NCBI GenBank assembly: GCA_038363925.1
Contig: JAQQWL010000008.1
Span: 992,001-1,056,000 of the forward strand
Length of the DNA: 64,000 nucleotides
DNA from: Apiospora phragmitis
Taxonomy: Eukaryota > Ascomycota > Sordariomycetes > Amphisphaeriales > Apiosporaceae
Direction of reading: 5' to 3'
Under the pieces are notes generated by a model. It saw only the letters and a program-made list of their open reading frames with translations, was not told where the DNA came from and did no database searches. Positions 36,520-48,913 of the stretch are shown piece by piece. The first letter of the stretch is position 1. Every line of letters starts with the position of its first letter. The position numbers and the translations under genes were made by a program.

Positions 36520-39500
36520 TTAAGCCGCCGAAGCTTTGGCCTTCCTGCCTCTCGTCTTAGGTCGTCTAGTTTCTACTGCATCGTCTTCCTCGCCATCTTC
36601 GGCATTATCAACAGTTTCCTCTTCGCCATCATCGACTACAGCGGCCGCCTTCCTGGCCCGACGGCCTCTCCCACCAGCAGCAGCTGGAGCTGCCGCCTCC
36701 AAAGGAGCTTCCTCACTAAGGTTGTCCACGACCGCGTTCGCCCGGAGCTTGTTGACGGCCTCGACATGCGCTTGCTCGTCTGCGCGCGCTGCCGCGGCGC
36801 GAAGGCCTCCTTGGCTCCGACGCCGACGCCGCCCTCGAAGTAGCGCGTGATGTTGCTCTGGGTGCCCTCGGCCTCGCGCCGGTTCATGTCGCGGATGACG
36901 GGCACCAGCACCTCGTCGGTGCGCTCCTGGCCCCAGCCGATGGTGGCCATGAGGAAGCGGCGCAGGCCGTCGACGTCGGGCACGCCCCACTGGAAGGGGT
37001 CGGGCGTGCTGTCGACCTCGGGCTTGAGGTAGGCCTCGAACACGGCCGGATTGGGAAACCCCAGCGGCAGGAACAGCTTGGTCCCCTGCGCCTTCCGGAA
37101 CTTCTTCCGGAACTTGGAACCCCGCGTCGGCTTCCTTGGGCCGGTTCTGTACCTGCACGTCTTGCCACCAGTCCCGAAACCCCGCCAGGCCTTCGCGGCC
37201 AGGAAACTCGGAGAGGATCTCGACGGCCGTGACAGGGCCGACACCGGGAAGGCCTTCCGTGTAGTCGGATCCCAGCAAATGCGCAAGGGAGATGAGTTGC
37301 TCACGCGACAGGGATAGTTCCTTCTCCAGGTCGTTTGCAAGATAACACTCGACAAACTTGTTGCTGTTGAACATGTTCTTATAGACTCGCGTACCGCCGA
37401 AAAGGAACGTATCGGAGTCATCTGTCACGATTCCGTCCACTAGTCCCAACTGAACAAGTTCGGCGCATTGAGATTCTGCCTCCATGGGAGCCGTGATGTA
37501 TGGAATACCGAATAATCGTAATAGAGCCTGGCATTCAGTGATCATGATCTGGGTAACCTCATCCGCGTCTCTTCGGTCTTTTTTCTGCTGTGTTCGCAGA
37601 GCTTTTAACTCGCGCTCGTATGCTTCTTGGTTCTCCTGTTCCGATTTGTTGTTCAATTGGCTGGCAAACCTCGCGTGCTCCTCAGCTTCTTCGGCCAACT
37701 GAGCGAATAGTTCCTCATCTTCAGGGTCACTGAAGTCATCTTCAGCAGCGGAGCCTTCATCGTCATTAACAAAGAGTTCGCCATCCATTTCTCTGGTGTC
37801 ATTCGTAACGACTTCGGGTTCGAAAGTAGAATCCTCAGCATCTGCCAATTGCAGCACTTCGGTATCCTTTGCCGGTTCTGGGGCGGCGACGTCCTCGAAA
37901 ACTGGCTCCGGGCTTCCGTCTCCCCTTTCTTTGTCTTTGACCATCGGTTGAGCAGGGGTCATATCAACATTCTCAAATTCTGGCCCCGGGAATGGCGATT
38001 TCTGAGTGTCTCCATTTGGGTTCTCGGTGGTGCTCTCAATTGCACTCGCATCAGCGTTCTCGGAGGGTATCGTAGGCATAGACTCATCTTTCATAGCATC
38101 TGCCGTAGGCTGTGGCGGATCAACTTTTGCGAGAGAAGCTGGCGACAGATGAGTCGGCTTGGGAACTGTTGGCAGGGCCTTTGGCCGAGTCAGAGGTGCG
38201 TCAACAATCTCGACGTCGCTGTCATCATCATCTGACGACTGTATTTCTATGATGGCGTCTTTGCGGCGGCGTTGCTCCTCTTCGAAAGCGGCTTCGCGAT
38301 CCTCCTCATTGATCTCTCTGACTCGTTCGTGCTGGCCTTTCACTGCCTCACGGATATCTGACGCGTCTTGTGTCATCCAAGGTGGCAGTGGCCGTGGGCA
38401 TCTTGCTCTTCGTCATCCCTTGTAAAACCGCCAGGCAAATCCTCCTCGCCTTCTTCAGTTGTCCTCTCGAAGCCACCTGCAAGATCATCGTCGTTGGCTT
38501 CTTTGGCGGTCTTCTCGCTCTCGATGGGCGGAGCTCGTTTTTGTTCCGGCTTCTTGCCAAATATGCTAGATTTCCAGTCGAGCTTCTCAAATGGCAGTGG
38601 CCCATCAAATGGATTCTTGATGTTAGAGAAAGATGGCACGGGCCGAGGTTTAGGGGCGGCTGCTGTCTTTTTCTTTTTCCTCGCTGCAGCCATGGCTGCA
38701 CCTAGATCTATATCACTATCGTCGCTAGAATCGCTACGTCGTCTTTTGGGGATGGCGGCGTTCGCTCTATTGTTGACCATGTGAGCTATCATGCTGCCGC
38801 TTGCAGCTGTAACGGGCTTTGGTGGTTCAACAGCCTTCTGGGTCCAGTCTGGAACTGGCACATCTTCAAACCCATCTTCATCTTCGTCTTCGACTGGACT
38901 GTCGGCAGTGTTATGCTGATTCTGAAGGGACATGGCGATAGCTCGGCTGAGGTCCTCATCCTCATCGTCATCCAACTCATTGTCTGTCCGAGCTTCAAAC
39001 AGACTGATAACTGCGGCATCAGGATCCTGGACAAACAAGGAGTCATCTTCATCGTCGGCTGCAATTGAATCGTTGTTGTGGGCATTTTGCTGCATTGAGT
39101 CAAAGAAATGTTGTCTCTGCTCAGCTAAACGCGCAACTTGGCTTGAGACCTTTGGTAACCTATTCAACCCTTCGATGGGCACGTCTTCGAAATCATCCTC
39201 GTCTTCCCACTCATCCTCCTCGGTCTTGGCTTGGTACTGAAACTGTAACTCATCGACATCGATTGGCTTGTGCATCTCCCCCAGATCTTTTTCGCGGCTG
39301 ACGACACCAAGAGCCCAACCGCCTTCGGCACTGTCATTCTTGACGAGGATGTATTCGCGGTCCCGTTCACCAGCAATACGGGCGCTGCCGTTCAGGGTGA
39401 GGTCTGTGCCAGTCATGCCGGCTTCTTTCATGAGCCGCTGAGTGAGGTGGTTTCTCTCCTGCACCCTTTCGATCTGGAACTTGGAGAATGCCATGCGATC

Positions 39501-40304
39501 GGGGAACATCTCTTCCAGCTGTTCTTTACTCAAGCCCATTCTGAGCCGAGATCGTAATCTGGCAGCATTGAGAATATTATAGCGATCTGCTGGCGGCAGA
39601 CTCATGAAGAATTCGCCTTCGTAGTCAATTTTGCTGAAATCGTAGAGGTTGATGTCCTCGCCACTCTGAAACTGTCTAGCATACTCTTCGAGCTCCTCAA
39701 CACTCATTATGCGCGGATCTTCGGGCTTCCCCATTCCATCGATATTGGTTGGTGACTCGGGTAGGTGGTATGCATCCTGTTTGTAAAACTTCCTACTCTG
39801 CTGCCGTTCTTGTTGATCCATGCCAATCTCATCGACGTAGACGAGCTGGTCAACGGGCGGCAGCTCTTCTACGGGCTCTCCTACTGGCGCGGGGGCGGCG
39901 CCCTGTTTTTCTAGTTCTAGCTGTCTCCGGCGCTTGTCGCCCTCCTCCTCGACTATGCGCTGCATCTGCACGGCGAGCAGCTTGCCCGCGGTCCGCACTG
40001 CATCCTCGCGCCTGCCTTCTCGGCGTCGCTTTCGGCTCGTGATGGTCTGGCGCTTGAGGGCTGGCGCTCCGCCATCGAAAACGAAGACGGGTTTGATGCC
40101 GAACCACAGCAGCTTGCATATGCGCCGGAAGAAGCCGACGACGTGGGAGTTTCGGAGCGCATTGCCCTCCTTGTCGCGGACGGCCTTCAGGAATTGGTAT
40201 ATCCAGATCGAAGCATCGACTGCCAATCGCTTGCGATTGAGGGTGGCGAGGTTCGTCGGTCTCGCGCAGGGCTGAACCACGGTCCAGAGTCCGTTGACAC
40301 CCAT
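36520..40304 (-). CDS. rad2: XPG/RAD2 structure-specific endonuclease of nucleotide excision repair, three frame breaks
   Basis: Cuts 3' of the lesion during nucleotide excision repair in the nucleus. About 1,260 residues without introns, typical for fungal Rad2/Rad13. The N domain begins MGVNGLWTVVQPCARP, with the catalytic Asp in VDASIWIYQFLKAVRD and FVFDGGAPALK. A long acidic spacer follows. The I domain has the acidic metal ligands in APMEAESQCAELVQLGLVDG and TDDSDTFLFGG, then the helix-hairpin-helix GSDYTEGLPGVGPVTA. The C-terminus is basic (RRPKTRGRKAKASAA). The reading frame changes three times: near 38395 (just before PLPPWMTQDASD), near 37110 (in a GGGG run before SKFRKKFRK) and near 36795 (after SKRM). 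Protein sequence on both sides of each shift is family-like, so these are most likely single-base consensus errors. Confidence 0.9.
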
Positions 40305-40817
40305 GGTGGAAGTTCAGTTCAGGACTGACTAGCACAGACAAGTTCGGATGGGGAAAAGGCAAGAACTCATATCGAGCTTGACAGAATAGCAAGTTCCAGT
40401 AGCATACTGGTCAATTAGGTGCTTCAAAACGCTCGAGTAGCTCGTCCAGCTTTGGAAGTACTAGACACTGTGAAAGCGGAAAGACATGAAGAATGAAGCA
40501 CCTCTACGTAAGTAATTAGATGGCATTTCTGCCTGCCTGCGACGATGACGATGACTCCGTTTTTAGCGCGTCCCACCGCGACCGACAGGGGGGTTGCTGG
40601 GTTGCTTAATTGAACTAATCGATAAGCGTCCATCCCACTTGGCACCAATGTTGGATGCCCCTCCTAACATATCCGATCACTATCTGACCTTCTGAATCTC
40701 TGGCAACGCCTTGGTACGTGGTGTATTATTGATTCAGTTCATTTATACCACAATCACTACCGGTCTTGACAGACTTATCCAGGCCTTTCCCTCCTGCTTC
40801 ATTGCTTCAACTTCACA
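40305..40817. promoter_or_regulatory. Divergent promoter region between RAD2 and NAA38
   Basis: 513 bases between the start codons of RAD2 (minus) and the NAA38 gene (plus). It must contain both promoters; no specific element can be named. Confidence 0.5.
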
Positions 40818-41225
40818 ATGGAGTCCTCCGAGGCCGAGGCATATCTCAACTCGCTCATCAACAAAACCTTACGGGTTTATGCGACAGATTCGAGGATGTT
40901 TGTGGGCACTTTCAAATGTACTGATGCAGTAGGTACACCAGACTCTATACGCATGGCAATATTGTCAAGATCTGCAGCTGAATTGGATTTTTAGAACCGG
41001 AATGTGGTGCTAGCTCTCACCCATGAGTACAGACAACCCTCTCAAAAGCAATTAGCAGAAGCAGCAGCAAGCTTCAGCTCAGGGACCGTTAAGGCAGAGA
41101 TGACCTCAAGGTACTTAGGCCTAGTTGTCGTTCCCGGTGAGCACATCGTCAAGATGGAAGTCGAGGAGTTCGTTAGCCAGATGAAGAACAAATCTGCCTT
41201 GGGCCAGAGAGCGCTGTATGTCTGA
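40818..41225 (+). CDS. NatC N-terminal acetyltransferase auxiliary subunit NAA38/MAK31 (LSM fold)
   Basis: Two exons, 40818-40928 and 40995-41225, join in phase to 113 residues. This is a small Sm-like protein: the Sm1 motif is LINKTLRVYATDSRMFVGTFKCTD with the conserved D..x.G.F pattern, followed by VVLALTHEY, and the Sm2 motif is RYLGLVVVPGEHIVKMEVE. An inserted stretch between the two motifs and the C-terminal tail fit the LSMD1/NAA38 subfamily, the auxiliary subunit of the NatC complex that acetylates N-terminal Met followed by a hydrophobic residue. A spliceosomal Lsm protein is less likely because Sm2 has VPG rather than IRG. Confidence 0.85.
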
Positions 41226-42636
41226 GACTGTTCATCCTCTACAACTTTTCGTGGAACACTTGCGAAGTCTGGGGCTATCTTGTGCGACCAGCATTTACGT
41301 TTGCGGCGCGAAGCTAGTTTCCGCGATTCTAGTCAGGCTGGAAACCGGCGACATGGCCGAGAACCGGAACTAGCCGACGTACTCCGGGGCTTTTGGGTTT
41401 ACGCGGGCCGAATCGCTGCTCAATTTCGCGTACGAAAGATTCGTCCGAAGTGTCTTTCCGTCATGTTATTAAGGCTAAGCAAGTACACGACGTGGGATAC
41501 GCCGGGAGACTCATAGTTTTGTACTTAGGCAGCATAACAATGATGTTGGTTGACATCAGGACCAGTGTGAAGGGCTGAAGGTGGCAAAGTGAGAGGCTGG
41601 GTTGACTAGCAGGAGTGCAAATGCGTATATGCATGAGGCAACGGTATTTTTTCACCAGGTTACGCAAGCATGACAGCCATTGACATGGCTTCCGGCATGC
41701 ATACCAGCCCTCTCGTTTCATTGCGGATGTGGGTTAAACTTTGAGCGAGGCTTGAGAATGGGTAGCACAACTACGCGGTCTTGCTCCTGGCATAGCCATG
41801 GATGGCCGTATAGGGGAAGGTTGAAGAGGTTGTGCGAACGTGTCTGAAATCTTCTAGTAAAGATTACTCGTCATGGACTGTTGAATGCACCGGGGTGTCT
41901 CGAGACCCCGCGATGTTTGTCTAGCAAGCGAAACTCGCAGAGCACATATGAGAACGAATGTTAAGAGAGGGTAGAGACCGATCAGTAATCATCATGTCAT
42001 GAACGGAGAGTAGCAAATCGAGGTTATGCCCATCTGGACAAGCACTGACCCTAAGGGCACCGAGCTTTTGAGCTTTGGGCATGAACCTGACCAACCACGT
42101 TTGCTATTCTATGCAACTTATAGTGGCCACGATAGAGACAGTTACCACGTCTCAAGGGAAGACAGCTGCATGTCATCGGATTTCAGGGATCCCTTTAGTA
42201 TCGAACCGTTAGTTGGTGGAGTGTCCATCTATTCTTAGTGTCACCTTGGACTGCATAGTAGTCGTATGTATATGAAACTCTGAAACACAGCACCCGATCG
42301 ATCCAACACGTCCCAAACTGCATTTCCTAGCCCAACTCAAAGTATCGCACTTCCCCACATTCTTTGTCTGCATCCTGCAGGAATCCGAGAAGGAAAGCAA
42401 CGATAGATACGCTCTTACCCGTTCTTCAGTGGGAGCAAGTCTTACTTTAGGGACACGGGCGAGGTCCGCCGTAAACCTACGTCATATACCCGCCTTCTAA
42501 TAAGGGGCACCTTGGTGGTGGGAATGTGGCTCGTGGGCAGGCATCAAAACACCAACGATACTGGCTAAGTAGTTGGTTGTTTGCCCCGACATCGCGTTCT
42601 TTCGAACTTGCGGGTCAAGAAAGTCCTCAAACCATC
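41226..42636. other. Intergenic region upstream of the GH43 gene
   Basis: No supported coding sequence on either strand across 1.4 kb. The last part should hold the GH43 promoter. Confidence 0.55.
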
Positions 42637-43857
42637 ATGGACCACTCTTGCCAGACACTCACCTCAGTCAGCACGCCAGACCCCTTCATGGTCTATGCCA
42701 ATGGCAACTACTATCTGGTATGCATTTTACGGCAAGCTGCAGTGTTGTCGTAGTACTTACTGACCAAGAGTGTAGACCTTTACTTCCGGAAACAAGATTG
42801 AGATATGGGCTTCAAGGAACCTGGATAGCTTCGAGGAAACAGCCAGGAAGGAGACCGTATGGTTGGTAGCCTCATGCAAATTAGCCCTCACCTGGTGAAG
42901 CGTTGTGCTGACCTTTCAGAAGGACTCCGCCGCCTGGCACTGCGCATTCGGCCGACCTCTGGGCGCCTGAACTGCACGCCCTTTACGGAAGATGGTACAT
43001 CTACTACGCCGCGGCTCATCCTAAGCATGGCAACAAGAGCCACCGCATGTACGTGCTGGGAGGGCCGCCGGCTCACGAGGACCCGACCCAGGGCCAGTGG
43101 GAGTTCCTGGGCCGCATCCACGGCATGCCGGACCAATGGGCCATTGACGCGACCGTGTTCGTGCTGCACGGGGAGCTGTACATGGTGTACTCGGGCTGGC
43201 CACTCGACAGCCACGACGACTCGGACCTGCTGCAGCAGCTCTTCATCATGAAGCTCGACGACCCGACCATGGCGGCGGACGGCTGCGGCGGGCCCGTCGT
43301 CATCAGCACGCCCGAGCAGCCGTGGGAGTTCTCGCGCGACCATAACGGCGACCACGGCATCAACGAGGGGCCCCCAGTTCCTCAGCTCGCCCGACGGCGG
43401 CTGGAAGGGCATCGTCTACTCGTGCGCGGGCAGCTGGACGCACGAGTACAAGCTGGCCGTGCTGCACTACAGCGGCGGCGACCCCCTCGACCCGCGCGCG
43501 TGGCCCAAGGGCCGAGAACCCCTCCTCCAGGCCGGCGGGGGCGGCAAGGGGCCCTATGGGCCTGGGCACGGGAATTTTCTGTCGCTCGGCGGTAGCGGTG
43601 GGGATACCCTTTGCGTGTTCCACGGTACGGACGACCCCGCCGACGGCTGGAGCAACAGGAAGGCCCGATGCCAACGGGTCTTCTTCACGGGGGGGGGGCC
43701 GTACATGGGGGTTTACTGCGGCGGTGGGAGGGACCACGCCACCATGGTCAAGGCCAGGGAGGGGGGTCTTATGGCGCGGATCCGCAGGAAGCTCAGCAAG
43801 CGGAAGAAGCGTGGCAGCGCTCTACAGACCCTGACAGCGCTTCTGGAGGGCCATTAG
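42637..43857 (+). CDS. Glycoside hydrolase family 43 enzyme, one frame break
   Basis: Three exons, 42637-42717, 42776-42861 and 42923-43857. GH43 enzymes are five-bladed beta-propellers that release arabinose or xylose from plant hemicellulose. The three carboxylates are visible: the general base Asp in VSTPDPFMVY at the N-terminus, the modulating Asp in WAIDATVF, and the general acid Glu in GINEGP. Other blade motifs are GTAHSADLWAPELHAL and GRWYIYYAAAHP. The frame breaks immediately after NEGP at the C5 run 43371-43375: with one C fewer it continues QFLSSPDGGWKG and stays open to 43857. There is no signal peptide, so the enzyme would be intracellular. The C-terminus is unusually basic (ARIRRKLSKRKKRGSA). 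Corrected length is about 366 residues. Subfamily and exact substrate cannot be read from the sequence. Confidence 0.88.
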
Positions 43858-44509
43858 GTACGTCCCGGAGCCCATTTTGGGGGAGGGGAAGAAAAGGGTG
43901 GGAAATATCCGTATCATGGAGTATATCCCCACCATGGCTATTATTCACGGCTTTCGCGGTCGATAAAGAATGTTACGATTCGGTCAAATGATAATGTCTA
44001 GGAATGATTAAGCGCACTTCTCCTTTCTCGCCTGGTTTCCAGCTATATCGAGTATCGTATACATCTCGCATTATAATTGAGTGAAGCATGATTATTAACG
44101 GGTGGATATCGATCCCGTAGAGTTGCAGTTGAAGCTCGAGAGACTGCTTAAGCCCCGGACCAAATGGATAGGAGAAGGAAGAATACAAGTTTACGACCCC
44201 TGACATGCCCGGGGACGGAGAGATTCCGGCGCATGACGGACCAAGAAGCGGGAGTGCCAAGCTTCCATTAGTGTCAGGTTGTGGAAATCACTTTCACTGT
44301 TACAGGCTGTTTTGCTGCAGAACAAGAATACGAACTGGATGAAACATTGCAACTCTTTTATACTTTCCAACGTTGCAGCTCGTGTATTCCAAAAACAGGA
44401 CCTCACCCTGGATTTACGAGAGACACAACACCAAGAGTTTTTTGGTCAGCGGACGGCCAGGCCAGGATGATGCATTGAGAATGCCTTCTCTGAATGGAGA
44501 TTTGGGCCT

Positions 44510-44630
44510 CTAGATAGTGCCAGCACCAGCGGCGGTAGTAGCGGCAGTAGCACGCAGAGTGGGGATGCAACCGGGGGGCAGGCCATTCTGGAATTGCACC
44601 GTCAGATTACCATAGCCAATAATGCCTGTG
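44510..44630 (-). CDS. Possible terminal exon of an unrecognised small protein
   Basis: The minus strand reads CNGCGAIPQFTGIIGYG and then a Pro/Cys stretch ending in an Ala/Thr-rich tail before TAG. Third positions are mostly C or T, as in the secure genes of this window, and an acceptor-like CTGATAG or CCGTACAG lies just upstream. No convincing first exon or signal peptide could be joined. It may be the remaining end of a small secreted protein gene. Confidence 0.25.
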
Positions 44631-45399
44631 AATTGAGGAATTGCTCCGCAACCATTGCACAGGTGACTATCAGCAGATACCACTGTACGGAAAGAAGGTA
44701 ATAATGAGTGTGCATCTCTTGTTGTTTTCCCCTGTCTGTCTTCCGTGTGTTTGGGACGCGCAATTGCCTGCAGGTAGAAAGATCGCACACCCTCTTCGTG
44801 CGTACGACTTGTCCCGAATAGAAAGCAGTTGCAGCAGTCCAGCCCCTCTGCGTCTATGCCGTATGCAAAACGAACACTTTAGAGTCATTCGATACGAGAA
44901 TTGGCCCTGGATGGCGCCAAAAAAGGATGGTTTATGTAGGCGGGTAGGCTTTTTCGCCGTGTCCCATCAGACCATCCCACCCATTGCCCTTTGCCCTCCT
45001 CTCTTTTCGTATCTGAGTTACCGATTCAGGCGTCCGGCCAAGGATCTAGCCCAATGATAAGCTGCCAGGATGCCTCGGCCGCTTCTCCACGGCACGCTCC
45101 ACAACCTTTCGCAGGTGCATTCAATGGAACTTCCTCGCTCCTTCGCCTGGCTCCGGGACCTCGATCTTGAAACATACGGTTCGCAAGAAGCGGGAGCGGT
45201 CAGGTCAACACGAACCACCACTACTCCCGTGATTGTCTGCCCAAGATCTACATAGGTAGTTTATCAGTGTGCCCGGTGCTTGAGACTGAGAGAGAGCCAA
45301 CAACCACTGGGCTGGCCTGGCTGAACAAACAGTGCGCCATCCGAGCAAGCTAGGGACCGAGCTAGGGAGCGACCTGCAGCTGGAGGCTCAAGCTTGAGG

Positions 45400-45429
45400 G
45401 GGGGAGAGAGAGAGAGAGAGAGAGAGAGA
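45400..45429. repeat. (GA)n microsatellite
   Basis: A purine tract of G residues followed by about 13 GA units. Simple repeat; no other function visible. Confidence 0.9.
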
Positions 45430-45857
45430 AAGGCCGGGGTCGGTTCTGTAAGACAACAGAACAAGGATGACCCCTAGACACATGATTTCTCCATCTTTTT
45501 CCCAACACGATGAATGCAGTGCCACTACTCCGTACGCAAGAACGAGATGCTTCCAGGCTGCTGCTGCTAGACACAATATTACGAACTTATAAGCTTATCG
45601 GCCGGGTTCCGTTGCCAGGGACTCCATAATCGAGGGCGCGAACAGGCGGATTGAAGTCACCTGCGAACGGCGTAGGCACGCACGTTTCGCCTTGCGAAGC
45701 CATGGAGGCAAATCCGTTAAGACAACCAACCGCCACTACGTTAGAGGTTAGGTATCTATCAACAGTACAGTACTCCGTACTATGACAGGCATACTCTCGG
45801 TTCTGGGTACCTTGACGTCTGTCTTTCTGACAAACTGGAAGTTGTTATCGGTGAATA

Positions 45858-45873
45858 CTCCGTACGTACGGAG
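45858..45873. other. 16-base perfect palindrome containing the TACTCCGTA core
   Basis: The sequence CTCCGTACGTACGGAG reads identically on both strands. It is two inverted copies of CTCCGTAC, the core of the 9-mer TACTCCGTA, which also occurs near 1628, 15168, 45526 and 45769. It lies about 740 bases upstream of the DUF7707 gene. It could be a site for a dimeric zinc-cluster regulator, whose sites are CGG/CCG triplets in inverted or everted arrangement. Confidence 0.5.
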
Positions 45874-46609
45874 CACTTCATGTGTCTATCAAAAGAAATA
45901 GGACCCTGGAGTTGCGATGTGCAACGTGCATCTCGGAACCATGCTGGGACCAGCATGTACTGTACCGTAACCCACTCGGACCTCCCTGTCGCCTGCAAGC
46001 TTGGTCACTCCAGTGGCTGCTTGGTTCAATCACAATCCCTGCCATTCGCATATCAACACTGAACATTCGGCACTAGAGGGGCTGGGATGTCACGCTAAGA
46101 TCGTAGAATACCATCGTGGATAAGCTCCTATTTTATTATTTTCCCTCTCACCGTTACCCAAGTTCTGCTTGTAATATAACCCCGGACTGTTTGTACAGTG
46201 TGTATCCTGTTCGTTGATAGAAACCCTCGCCCTCCCCGTCACTCTTGCTCCGGACTCTTCTCCCTCATCCAGCATCTGTATTGCACCTTGTGACCTGCAC
46301 TCGTTCTTGGTCCACCGCTATTTCTTACTTCTCTTCGCCTCTTCTGCATATATCATTTACCTATCTTTTGCCAGTCGTTAATAGAGCACTGTGCTTGTAA
46401 TCCTCCATCAATCGCTGAGTCTGAGGTCGATAAAGAGGTGAGCAGCTATACTCCAGTTTGAGAAGTTTTATCAACAGCCTCAGCCGTAGGCCAAGCTTGT
46501 CATCTCTCCCTTCAGTCATATCTGAGTTGTCCTGCTAACATGAGTCGACACAAAGAGCCCGAACCTTCACACCCATATCATAATATCCGAACTCGTATCC
46601 ATTTACACA

Positions 46610-47316
46610 ATGCCTTCGTTCAAGACTACCGTCGTGGCAATTGCCACTATGCTGGTTGCCTCTGTCCAGGCCGACTATGTCATTGACCCCAGCAGTGTGT
46701 CCATGAGCACAAGGAGTAGGTCGTCCGCTTATAAGTTTGCAATACCCACGTACTGACAACGTATAGGATATTGGTGCGATTCTGAGATCAGCACTTGCCC
46801 CATCATCTGCGACCAGACATCCTCTGGGAAGCCCATTACCAACACCTGCGATCCCGTAAGTGCTCGAGACTGTAAATAACCAATTGTGTAGGCCTTGGCT
46901 AACCCAGGAAGCAGAAAGCCCTGACGTACGGATGTGTCTGCGCCGACAACAAGCAACCCAACATTTCCGAATACACTCTTACACTGCCATACTTCACCTG
47001 CACCGAGTGGGGAACCCAGTGCGTGGCCAAGTGCGGATCGAACAACGAATGCTCCAGCAACTGCCGCGAGAACCACCCTTGTGGTGCCCGGAGTCCCCAG
47101 AAGACCAACAGCACAGCGAGTGCGACGGAGTCAGCCACGTCCTCGGGCGCCACGCCGTCTGACTCCAACGTAGTCTACAACGGCCTCGACCCTGCCGGCT
47201 CTACCGATAAGCCCAAGTCCGGTGCTGCCCCTCTCGCCCCTCTCGAGATGGGTGGCCTCTTCAGTCTGGTGACTGTTGCCGCCGGCATGGTTCTTGGCTT
47301 TGGCTACGTCCTATAA
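46610..47316 (+). CDS. Cysteine-rich GPI-anchored surface protein, DUF7707 type
   Basis: Three exons, 46610-46715, 46767-46855 and 46912-47316, join in phase to 199 residues. Residues 1-21 are a signal peptide ending VQA. The ectodomain has about a dozen cysteines, with the family pattern YWCDSEISTCPIICDQ, CDP..LTYGCVCADN, the hydrophobic YTLTLPYFTCTEWGTQC, and CGSNNECSSNCRENHPCGA. A Ser/Thr-rich linker follows, then a C-terminal hydrophobic helix (GGLFSLVTVAAGMVLGFGYVL region) without charged residues after it, as expected for GPI attachment. I recall this arrangement from the fungal DUF7707 family; its function is unknown. The acceptor of the second intron could alternatively be a few bases upstream. 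Confidence 0.85.
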
Positions 47317-48913
47317 ACGGAGGTGCCGTACAACGATAAGAACTGATGATGATCGCTTCGTCCGATCGTGGAAGGAGCAATACAGGGAGGGTGGTTGACA
47401 GCCTCGATCCGGGCCGGGCTATCAACTGCTCCTTCGTAGTCGGGAAAATGGGACGATCGACTCAAAGGAGTGAGAAGGGGGTCTGTTAATTAATATAGCA
47501 TCAGAGCATGGGATCATGCTGTGGGAGGAAACGCCACACGTTGTCATCGCATACCACTGAATAAGTTGGGCTATCAGACTGTTGCAGAGACGTCCTGATA
47601 GAACCGGAGTTCTGTCCTTTACCTGGGTTACACAAGCCACATTCCTTTTTGGATATGAAATGCTCAAGAGCACAGCGAACTGGCTACGACGCCAGTAATA
47701 ATACTACTACGAGAATTGGAACGCACAAGTTCCAGGCCTGGAGCATTCCTGCTGCTGTTTCATAAATCAGCTGAAGAATAAGTCAATGTGTGTGTGTGTG
47801 TATGTGATGATGATGACTTCTTCGATTGATTGCGTCATGCCTCTCGGATGACATATGGCACTAATGCCGGTGTCATACGTGAAATGGTGCCACGGGCCGT
47901 GGAAGCTGAACATTTGGCAAGGTAGGTATATTAATGGGCATACGTGTAGTTGGAACAAACTACCTCTGGCAGTTACAAATGGCATCCATCCACATGACAA
48001 TGTCGAACAATCATCACAAATTGCAGGATACAGCCTGGCAATCTTGACAAATGCGTGCATGTAGATGCGTGTTCCTAGCAGAATTCATCACGAATGCTGT
48101 TTGCTCCAATGTCATTGGTGGCAGCTTACATAGGAGAGAGGTGGATATCACATGCAAAGTGTCGTGCCTGGACTGAACTCTGGGACTGTGTACCTACCCA
48201 TTCACCCCTGGCCTATTAGGTAACATAGCAATGTTCCTGGGCAGGCTTAGGGCACCCGAGGTGAAACTTTGCCTTAGGTATAGAAACCAACAACAGGCGC
48301 GTAGTTCGCGACAGGCTGCCTGATTCGTGTGATGATTTCATCCATCCAAGAAAACAAAAAGAAAGCATGGATGACGGGCCAAACAGAGCAGGACCATCTG
48401 AATCATCTTCAAGATCATGTGGCTCTTTCCTCCCCAACCCTTGGTCTTTTGCAGGCAGCCTGCCAGCGAGGAAAGCCCGATCCGAAGAAGGCAGGAAAAA
48501 ATTAAGGCCCCCACTATCAATATAATCCCCGTTTCTCCCGACTTCAACGGCGCCGCCCTCCCAACGAAGCTAGCAGAACTACTCCGTTCACCGATTGTTT
48601 CGTTTCCGTCATCATCCGCCAGTCGCATCTGTATTACCCAAGCCATCATATTTTTTATCCACCATGCTTTACTCTTAGACAGAATCATTCCGAGTCTACG
48701 TCTGCAGGCGGTCAATCAAGTATCACAAGAGGACACTTCACGTGCTAAGCCGCATAGAAAAGTCCCGCGCCGCCCTCTCCACGTACTTTAGGGGACCGAC
48801 CCCTTAATCCGCCCTCCTCGAAATCCGTTGTTGCAGGATCAAAGTTAAGCGACCAACAGACCTGCTTGCGCTCAGGTGCAAACCAGTTGATAGCTCGTAT
48901 CCTTAAAGCAAAC
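47317..48913. other. Intergenic region upstream of the phosphotransferase gene
   Basis: No supported gene in 1.6 kb. A short TG run lies at about 47787-47802. The 124-codon frame at 48417-48791 shows no recognisable content. Confidence 0.55.

Larger units (their letters stand above)
43858..46609. other. Gene-poor region
   Basis: 2.7 kb without a secure gene. It holds one coding-like exon (44510-44630, listed separately), a (GA)n tract, three TACTCCGTA motifs and a 16-base palindrome. The last 300 bases are C/T-rich and form the leader of the gene at 46610. Confidence 0.5.

Noticed and set aside
47787..47802. Short TG run
   Set aside because: Too short to list as a repeat in its own right.
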